Source: Trichodelitschia bisporula (taxonomy: Eukaryota; Ascomycota; Dothideomycetes; Phaeotrichales; Phaeotrichaceae). Taken from it: DNA of 64,000 nt. The translations under genes were made by a program, and so were the position numbers. Of this stretch, positions 56,934-64,000 are shown piece by piece (position 1 is the stretch's first letter; every line of letters begins with the position of its first letter). The DNA lies in NCBI GenBank assembly GCA_010356995.1, contig ML996700.1, positions 1 through 64,000 on the forward strand, given 5' to 3'. Below the pieces are notes generated by a model. The model was not told the origin of the DNA and searched no databases. It saw only the letters and a list, made by a program, of their open reading frames with translations.

Positions 56934-57763
56934 GGCGCTGGTTTTCAAGTGATTTTTGGGTTTGGGTTGTAAGGCTTTTTGGCAAAGCGTGTGTCAGTGG
57001 ATTTGCGGTTGGGATGGGGAGGTGGATCACTGGTGGGTAGCAATAGGACTGAGCGAGCGGGCGTTGAGGCGTTTGTGGCTTTTTGAAAGGGGTTAGCTTG
57101 CGTATCTCGATCCCTCGAGCGCTTTAGGTCCTTGGGTTTAAGATGGTGGGATGAGTAGTCTGTGGTTGGCCAGGGTGAGGATCTGACTGGCTTACTGGAG
57201 CCGACCAGTCTTTTGTTAGTAGCGAGCATCTGTTCCGAGCATTGTAGTCTGATACCAAAAAGTTCTGCATCAAGTCCATCTATGTGAACTACGTAAATTA
57301 TCTCCACGCGTGATGGAAACGTGAAATGGCCGAAAGTATACACATCCCCCTCGGCCAAGTGGCTCTTTCACAGATGTGGCAGAAGCTTTCAGGATCTGAG
57401 CATTTAGAAAGGATGATTCTGAAGAGGCGACTGCTACCCTTCATAGTCAGGACGAGTAAATGCCATATCCATTCTAGCTCCCAAATGCCCCACTGCCACA
57501 TGAGGGCCACTCACTCAAAGCAAAGTCAGCGCAAAGACCGCAGAGCGGCTTGATTCGTTCATGATGGCTACTATCACCAGTAGACCCAGGACCTTTTCCG
57601 CACCTTAGAAAATGGCTAGACAACCAATCCCACAGCCACCGTGTGTGGAACGTCACACACCCCGCCCGACCGGCTTTGTGCCATTTCTACCATGCAACAG
57701 TTCCCCGATAACGCCGCCGAGCCGCTCAAGATAAATCATTCAACCCGCCGTCTGATCAAGAAA
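56934..57763. other. Convergent 3' intergenic region
   Basis: An 830-bp gap between two convergent genes (unnamed basic protein and eIF3l). No frame with family resemblance and no RNA gene seen. Confidence 0.5.
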
Positions 57764-59291
57764 CTAGTACGTCCGGGCGAGATTCCGCAGGTACCAGTCT
57801 ACCAGCCTGCGGCCGACCTTGGCTTCGGACACGTGGATGAGATCCTAGAAAAGTCAGTTATTGTACACATCGAGATGGGACAAAACGTACACCCTCGAGC
57901 GCGTAATCCAGGTCGCTGCTGTTCACAACATCACCGTCGAGCAAGCCGCCCTCGTTCCACCGGATCTGCCGACTCCGCTGCTTGTTCACCAGCAGCCAGC
58001 TCCGCAGCTTCTCCGGCTCGACCTCCAGGAAGCCCGCCAGCTTCTTCAAGTCCATAGTGGTATAGAGCTTCAGGTAGCTCTTGACAGTCGGCGACCACAT
58101 GTTGTTCTTGACCTCGTCCATGAAGACAGCGAGGTGGTGCTCCACGGGATCAATGTTGACCTCCGGGTGGTCAAAGTCAGGAGGCGTAGGCGAGATGAAC
58201 TTGGGGCACGCGGTGCGGAACATCTCCTCAAACAACGGCAGCGAATCGGGGCCACCACGCTGCATCCGGATGAACTGCTCGTTGAACTTCTCACGAAGCG
58301 CCGTGTGGATGGTGTCATCAAGACGGGTGGGGTGGAACGCCACGCAGATGGCGATAAGAGCGTACATCTGGTCGTTCTTCTTCGTAATCGAGTCGTACTG
58401 CGCGTTTTTCTGGAAGTTCTTCGTCCGCGAAACGTAGACCAGAATGTGGCTGAACATCCGAATGGCATCGGCATACCGACGCATCATCATGTAGGAGAAC
58501 CCGACATAGTAGTAGGTCGTAAAGTGTGCAGCCATGACGCGCGCAAACATGGCCTTCTTGTTGAGCTCAATGTCGTCGAGCGTCTTCAAGGCCAGGCTGA
58601 AGTCGCCCAGCAAGCAGTGCACCCGCAGGAGGCCGATGATGGAGAAATACCCCAGCATGCGGTACAGCGGCCGGTTGCCGTAGTCGCCGGCGTACTGAGT
58701 AGCGTCCTCGCCGCGCTTCATGGCAGAAAGCTGCTCGCTGATCTGCGACCGCTGGATCAGTGAATAGAGAACGTTGAGCACGCTGTAGCATCCCCAAGTG
58801 TTCGGGTTTTCCCTCAGCAGCTGGATCTCCTCTTGGTTCTCGCCCTTGAGGGCAACACGCTGGCGATAGCTGCAGAAGCTGTTGAACTGGTAGATGAATT
58901 CATCGATGACATCCCATGCCCAGTAGTACTGCCCAGTTAGATTCAATTCCGCAGAGGATTGAGGCACACAAACCGAGGGGACTTCCAAATCCACAGGACC
59001 CTCCGAGTTGAGGATGTAGTGAAACAAGCTGCAGTAGTTGTCGTAGCTGGCAAACTTGGTCTCTAGAGTCGCTTGAAACTCCAGCGGGGTCGCTGCAGCC
59101 GCCAGCTGTGCGTGGATATCCTGCGTTCCTCCTCCCAGCGACGTCGTCCGGTCCAGCTCATCCAAGCCACCATCCTCGTACTGGACCTGCTCTCTGTAGT
59201 CTTGCACCAGAGCCTCCTCCTCGACATCGGAGTCGTCACCCGACGGCCGCGTGGGCGCGTTACTGTACGCAGCGCCTTGTCTCAAACTCAT
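57764..59291 (-). CDS. Translation initiation factor eIF3 subunit L
   Basis: Non-core eIF3 subunit, present in filamentous fungi and animals but absent from budding yeast. It works on the 40S subunit in the cytoplasm. Exons on the minus strand are 57891-59291 and 57764-57844, 493 aa. The family chain is clear: NYCSLFHYILNSEGPVDLEVP, LNLTGQYYWAWDVIDEFIYQF, WGCYSVLNVLYSLIQRSQI, RPLYRMLGYFSIIGLLRVHCL, TYYYVGFSYMMMRRYADAIRM and FSHILVYVSRTKNFQ. The PCI-like end is LYTTMDLKKLAGFLEVE, DYALEG|DLIHVSEAKVGRRLV and DWYLRNLARTY. One 46-nt intron sits just before the C-terminus; reading through it would replace this conserved tail with a short nonsense end. Confidence 0.95.
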
Positions 59292-59536
59292 GCTGGGTGG
59301 TGGGGTGTGTGGAGTGGGGTGGTGTTGCGGGAGAGATGCGGCGCGGATCGGGATTTGACGATGGGCTCGGTGCGTTCGCTTCTGTTGAAAATCAGAAGTT
59401 CGCTAGAGTTGTGGCGGTTTGGTGGAGGGGCATGCGACTTGGCACTGTGGCTCGTGTGCCCTTCGGTAGCCACACTTGTGGGGCTGTTATTTTTGAGAAG
59501 AGAAAATCCTACTACCTGCATGTCGAAGCATGATCA

Positions 59537-59626
59537 GCCCCTTTAGCTCAGTTGGTAGAGCGCGGCACTAGTATCTGCTCACAGCAGTCAATGCCGAGGT
59601 CGATAGTTCAACTCTGTCAGGGGGCA
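59537..59626 (+). tRNA. tRNA-Thr (anticodon AGU) with 17-nt intron
   Basis: A complete cloverleaf can be drawn. The acceptor arm pairs GCCCCTT with AGGGGGC, with discriminator A at 59626. The D-arm is GCTC/GAGC, and the anticodon arm pairs CGGCA with TGCCG around loop CTAGTA[intron]A. The variable loop is AGGTC. The T-arm is GATAG-TTCAACT-CTGTC with one G-T pair. Anticodon AGT is at 59570-59572, and the intron runs 59574-59590, in the usual place after nucleotide 37. A T9 tract follows at 59644. Confidence 0.93.
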
Positions 59627-59643
59627 AGCTTGAGAAGCTTCAA

Positions 59644-59652
59644 TTTTTTTTT
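59644..59652 (+). terminator. RNA polymerase III terminator of the tRNA gene
   Basis: Nine consecutive T lie 18 bp past the 3' end of the tRNA-Thr gene, the normal Pol III stop signal. Confidence 0.85.
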
Positions 59653-60077
59653 ATCCTTGATACGGGAGCTCATAATTTTTGGTCCCGCTGCCTATGGCAT
59701 CGAATGATACCCGACGCGTGCTTCGGGAAGGCCGGCGGCCACGGAGACCTGCGGTCGTTGTTCGCTGATCAGATCTCTTCGCTTACTGTTGCTTGGATTC
59801 TAGGCACGTCATCGATTTTCGATTAGGCGATTGCCGATATCCAGTGCCTTGCTTCTTGATACCCGCACCCCTCCATATATAAGAGATACTCGAAAAGAGA
59901 CTAGAGTTCCAGGCTCAGATGCCTGTGATTGGCCCTGATACGGTTGATATCATGCCAGGTCGTTCGAGAAACGACAATTAGCTGATGATCATCCCCCCAG
60001 TTGATCCTCTAGAAACTAGGCTCTGAATAAATACAGTAGTTCATCTTGCAGACCTCACACGGGAATACATCGTCAAA

Positions 60078-61081
60078 ATGGCACCAACTTATAAAATAGC
60101 TATCATTCAGCTGTACTCAGAAGTCAGCCGTATTCTAATTCCATGAGCTCTGCTAACTTGAACAGCCCCTAGACGTGGAGGCCAACTTTGAGAAGGCAGC
60201 CGATTTTGTCACTGATGCCGCCTCCCAAGGTGCCCAATTGGCCGTCCTTCCTGAATATAACTTAACCAGCTGGGTACCTTCGGACCCCCTCTTCCTCGCC
60301 TCAGCCGACCGTTGGGCTGAGTTTCTCTCTCGGTTCTGCAACCTGGCCCGCGAGAACAATATCTGCATCGTGCCCGGGACTATCATCCGGCGGGTGAAGA
60401 ATGCCGAAACGGGCGTATCGAGGTTGCTGAATATTGCGTACTTCATCGACAACCACGGTCAGGTGATTGGGGAGTATGTCAAGAAGAACTTGTGGTAAGG
60501 ATCTTGGGTCAGACTGGACTTGATGATGCTGATATAGAAGGCATCCTGAGCGCGACCATCTGCACTCCTCGGCCCGCGATCCTCATGTCGTATTTGACAC
60601 GCCCCTTGGCCGGGTAGGCATGCTCGTGTGCTGGGACTTGGCTTTTCCGGAGGCCTTTCGAGAGTTGGTCAGTCAGGGGGCGAAGCTGATTATCATTCCA
60701 TCGTTCTGGACGTTGAAGGATTGTGGGGCGGAGGGCAGAGCGCTCAATCCATTGTCCGAAGCCGTGTTCCTCAACAACTGCCTTGTTGCGCGAGCGTTCG
60801 AGAATACCTGCGGTAGGTCGAAGCTCACTGACGAGACATGAGCTCATATCGTAGCTGTTGTATTCGTCAATTCCGGGGGCCCAGCGGAGGAGGGTTTTGC
60901 TGGGCTGTCGCAGGTCACGGTACCGTTTGTCGGGACGTTGGCCAGACTCGATAACCCAGATGAAGACATGACTATTGTGGACGTCGACTTTCACACCCTA
61001 GAGCTTGCAGAAGACAACTACAAGGTGCGAGCCGACCTGGCGAGGGACGATTGGCATTACAGCTACCGCCATGGACGGTAG
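60078..61081 (+). CDS. Nitrilase-superfamily carbon-nitrogen hydrolase
   Basis: Cytosolic amidase- or nitrilase-type hydrolase, 290 aa. Exons are 60078-60122, 60166-60494, 60541-60812 and 60855-61081. The Glu-Lys-Cys triad is visible: Glu in [14 protein letters not shown], Lys in [15 protein letters not shown] (across intron 2), and Cys in [41 protein letters not shown] crosses intron 3. The C-terminal part ends WHYSYRHGR. Length and motif spacing fit the family. I cannot say which branch or substrate; it is not obviously a true nitrilase (which has a longer chain), and a simple amidase role is more likely. The first exon is short (15 codons), ending in an unusual GTCAGC donor. Confidence 0.92.
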
Positions 61082-61556
61082 GGGAATGGAGGATCATAGT
61101 TGCCCCTCATTAGGGGAAGCTCCATCCGAAATTCATCAGATTTCGTAGGCATTCGAACTTGGACGAGGTACACTGACGAAGTACCAGCCTTGCCAAATTG
61201 CTTGACTGGAACAGGCCCCTTGTGCGCATCGGCCTCTAGGGTACCACATCAGTCAAGGGTACGCTGGAGCTTTACGCAGAGCGAAACATTAGTGGAAAGA
61301 GTGCGGTCAAACAGCTTGGTAGAGCTAGAAATTTTGGAAAGAACACTGTGCGGAAGGGATACATAGCAATGATGAAGTTCCATGGCCGCCTGTCTAGATT
61401 GGTGGGCAAAACCGCCGATGACGATTTGGCTGCTGAAAGAATAGATTGCTCTGTGCAGAGCCCACTCTGCGTAGATAATCCGGCCACAACTTTTCTGACA
61501 AGCCCTCGGGCTTGAACGACGCACAAAAACTGCACGGCGCAAAGTGCTCACTCCCC
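61082..61556. other. Promoter region of BCS1
   Basis: A 475-bp gap between two genes on the same strand. No supported gene. It should hold the nitrilase 3' end and the BCS1 promoter. Confidence 0.5.
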
Positions 61557-63121
61557 ATGGACAAGAATGCAACACCACCACCGTCCTTACACCAGCCCGT
61601 TCCGGCCCAAGATGCCGCGCAGCAGCTGGTGGGGCGAGCGACTCCGGTGGAGCCAGGCAACTCCCTCTATGCACAGTTGACGGGCAATCCGTTCTTCACG
61701 GCGGTGCGCAGCTCCCCGATGCGACAGACCGCGCTGATCGTGACAGGGCTTTGGTCTAGCTGTACTTGCTGCCGGACTCTCTACGGCTCAGAAAGGCGTC
61801 AAACGTGGTGCGGAGCTGCTTCGACGCCGATTGCTGGTCGACGTGGAGATCACGCGCAATGATGAAGCATACCCGTGGCTGCTGCATTGGATGTCGGCGA
61901 ACCAGAAGGCACAATATTCGGGCACACAGCTTTCTGGCTCTGCAGAGTCAGTCTTGCTACTTGGATTGTGTCTATAAGCTCATAGTTTTCAGGATATCCG
62001 AACCTCGAGGCGCAATCGCATCCTTGATCCGCCGATTTACACCCGGCCTTCACCACCTCCAGATCAACACTGCCCGTGTGACGCGACCGGATGGCTCCTC
62101 ACATACACACTTTGCGCTCGTCCCTGGGCCTGGAAGACATATTTTGCGGTACAGAAGTTCCTTCATCGCTGTTAACCGACAGCGTGAGAAGTCATTTGAC
62201 CTCTCAACTGGCCAGCCGTTCGAAACTGTCACGCTGACTACACTCTATGCGCACCGTCATATCTTCGAGCAGCTATTTACCGAGGCTCACCACTTGGCCA
62301 AGCGCTTGCAGGAAGGCAAGACGGTCATGTACACGGCGTGGGGCACAGATTGGAAGCCGTTCGGTGAGCCGAAACGAAAGCGTCCACTAGACTCGGTCGT
62401 GTTGGAAGAGGGGGTCAAGGAACGTATCGTGGATGATATTCGCGCGTTTCTCGAGGCCAGGACCTGGTACCTCGACCGTGGCATCCCATACCGGCGCGGC
62501 TATCTGCTATACGGCCCTCCTGGGACCGGCAAGAGCTCCTTCATCCAAGCTCTGGCTGGTGAGCTGGATTTCAATATTGCAATTCTCAACGTGAGCGAGC
62601 GGGGGCTGACAGACGACCGTCTCAACCACCTCCTGACCAAGGTGCCTCAGCGGACAATTGTGCTGCTTGAGGACGCGGATGCAGCCTTTGTCAACCGCAA
62701 GCAGTCGGACGAGCATGGCTATACCGGTCCCACTGTGACCTTCTCTGGGCTCCTCAACGCCTTGGATGGCGTGGCGAGCGCTGAGGAGCGCATAATCTTC
62801 CTCACCACAAATCATGTGGAGAGACTCGATGAAGCCCTTGTCAGACCTGGGCGCGTTGACATGACGGTGCGCCTCGGAGAGGCTACCGAGTACCAGATGG
62901 GACAGCTTTGGGACCGCTTCTACGCCGACATTGATACCGACAGGAAGGGGAAGCAGAGATTTATGGAGCGTGCTCGGGAGCTGGGGCTGGCGAAGAACGT
63001 CAGCACCGCTTCCCTACAGGGCTTGTTCTTGTATAATAAAGGGGACATGGACGGCGCCATCGCGATGGTAGAAGGTCTGGCAAACCCTAGTGCTCTGACC
63101 CATCCCAACACCGGAACGTAA
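61557..63121 (+). CDS. BCS1: Mitochondrial AAA-ATPase Bcs1, Rieske protein translocase
   Basis: Inner-membrane AAA protein that moves the folded Rieske Fe-S protein into the bc1 complex. Exons are 61557-61703, 61747-61946 and 61993-63121, 491 aa. The N-terminus has the helix NPFFTA|GFGLAVLAAGLSTAQKGVK, then the internal targeting and Bcs1-specific region (LLRRRLLVDVEI, FALVPGPGRHILRYRSSFIAV and TGQPFETVTLTTLYAHRHIFE). The AAA domain has Walker A GPPGTGKS at residues 290-297, Walker B IVLLEDADAAF, sensor-1 IFLTTNHVERLDEAL and RPGRVDMTVRLGE. The small introns (43 and 46 nt) were chosen because only these junctions keep the frame and the family sequence; unspliced frames break up. Intron 1 starts GTGCGC. 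Confidence 0.94.
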
Positions 63122-63475
63122 AGTGTACATTAGATGATAGACCGCCGTAATAGCGTACGAACAGAGCGGAATTACTCTGTGATCGGGCTGTTACTGAATG
63201 GCGGGCGGAATGGCCCGCCGGTTTGTGGCTTGACAGAATGCTTGGGGTTCACCCCTGCTCCGGCAAGGGTACGGGCCGCAGGATCACCGGTCATTGCGCA
63301 TTGTGGGTGCAGCTTGCCAGAGCAGACGTGCAGCAGGCCGACGAAAGCAGTACCATATTGTCGTCTTCCTAGTTCTGCCCCCACACAAGCACTGTCTATC
63401 CTTAGTCGCCGATATTCGTACCAAGCGATTAAACCCCACGAACAAATTAATCCGCACAATCAGCTATGCCCCCGC
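63122..63475. other. Intergenic region downstream of BCS1
   Basis: A 354-bp gap between BCS1 and the start of the last gene. No motif or frame worth calling. Confidence 0.45.
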
Positions 63476-64000
63476 ATGCAGGACGCTAATGCCCGTATCG
63501 GCCCCGGCCATCCCACACCCGCAGTCACACCAGGAAACAGTCGCACGCAGCCGGAAGGAGCCTTGGAACTGACGAAGCTTCCCCTGCGAAGCGACTCCTC
63601 CGTTACACACTCAGACGACGACGCCCCTCATGCCAGGACATCTGCAGGTGAAGGTCCGGAGGAAGAGATGGCCCCAGGATCGCGACCCGCCGATGACCAT
63701 GCCTTGACCGGTACCCCGCTGCTCGGATCGTCGCATAAGCGCACTGGCTCCTATGGAATAATACCGCAGGATGGAGAGGGCGGACCGAGCGCTGGCCGCG
63801 GCAACGGCACTCGTACGGACAAGAAAAGTCGGCGGAGACATTCGGTCGGCGAGAGCGAAGAACCTCTCATCGAAGCGTCGCCGTCGACGTCCCCCCGCCG
63901 GAGGAGCGTGCCCTGGGGAGAGCGATCCAAACGCAGACAATCCACAGATGTATCGGGCCTAGAGGCCGCACTGGAGAGAGGATCAGAGTCGGGCCTGGAG
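63476..64000 (+). CDS. 5' part of an unknown gene, cut by the window edge
   Basis: From the ATG at 63476 one frame stays open for 175 codons to the window edge. The peptide begins MQDANARIGPGHPTPAV and is disordered: Ser/Arg/Gly/Glu-rich with runs such as HSDDDAP, LTGTPLLGSSHKRTGSYG, DKKSRRRHSVGESEEPLIEAS and PSTSPRRRSVPWGERSKRR. Several Arg-rich segments before Ser suggest basophilic phosphorylation sites. No domain is reached before the edge, so no function can be given. It could be the regulatory N-terminus of a membrane transporter or channel, or of a signalling protein. The gene is incomplete because of the window boundary, not because of a break. Confidence 0.6.
   Translation, partial: MQDANARIGPGHPTPAVTPGNSRTQPEGALELTKLPLRSDSSVTHSDDDAPHARTSAGEGPEEEMAPGSRPADDHALTGTPLLGSSHKRTGSYGIIPQDGEGGPSAGRGNGTRTDKKSRRRHSVGESEEPLIEASPSTSPRRRSVPWGERSKRRQSTDVSGLEAALERGSESGLE

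Overview
The window is nuclear DNA of a filamentous ascomycete (Pezizomycotina). It is GC-rich and gene-dense, with short GT-AG introns (mostly 42-60 nt). It carries single-copy eukaryotic genes including a DASH kinetochore complex, a Got1, a Bcs1 and a YAK1/DYRK kinase. I cannot fix the class or genus from sequence alone. I saw no transposon, virus-like element, CRISPR array, rRNA or obvious secondary-metabolite cluster. Exon-intron structures were worked out by hand. In every spliced model given, exon lengths sum to a whole number of codons, and family motifs continue across the junctions.

Left part (1-12 kb): DAHP synthase (+), GOT1 (-), IES6 (-), DAD4 (+), ARP5 (+) and eIF3c/NIP1 (-). IES6 and ARP5 encode a physically paired module of the INO80 remodeller, and the five-exon DAD4 lies between them. 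Middle-left (12-25 kb): YAK1 kinase (-), a U1-like zinc-finger protein (-) divergent from an MCP1-like DUF1691 membrane protein (+), a tubulin-tyrosine-ligase-like protein (-), and RNase H2 subunit B (-) divergent from MCM10 (+). The last two share a 253-bp promoter with clustered ACGCG boxes.

Middle (25-43 kb): a Fat1-type acyl-CoA synthetase ending in ARL (-), a secreted kelch protein with one membrane span (-), an MFS monocarboxylate-type transporter (-), a large BTB-like protein (-), a DUF3445/HDOD-type protein with a membrane anchor (+), and a secreted class II peroxidase (-). Gene density falls here, with intergenic stretches of 1.5-3 kb in which I find nothing firm.

Right part (45-64 kb): a coiled-coil protein with an internal EET[Y/H/R] minisatellite (-), a Cps1-like family 2 glycosyltransferase (-), galactokinase (+), DUO1 (-), an unnamed basic nuclear-looking protein (+), eIF3l (-), an intron-containing tRNA-Thr(AGU), a nitrilase-family hydrolase (+), BCS1 (+), and the 5' part of an unknown gene running off the right edge (+).

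Functional themes are chromosome biology (ARP5, IES6, DAD4, DUO1, RNase H2B, MCM10) and translation initiation (eIF3c, eIF3l). I saw no strong case for a wholly new system. The best leads are the ARP5/IES6 linkage, the replication-gene bidirectional promoter, the isolated DAD4 start codon, the cytosine runs directly behind 5' splice sites, and two minisatellites close to one another at 47.8-50.4 kb.
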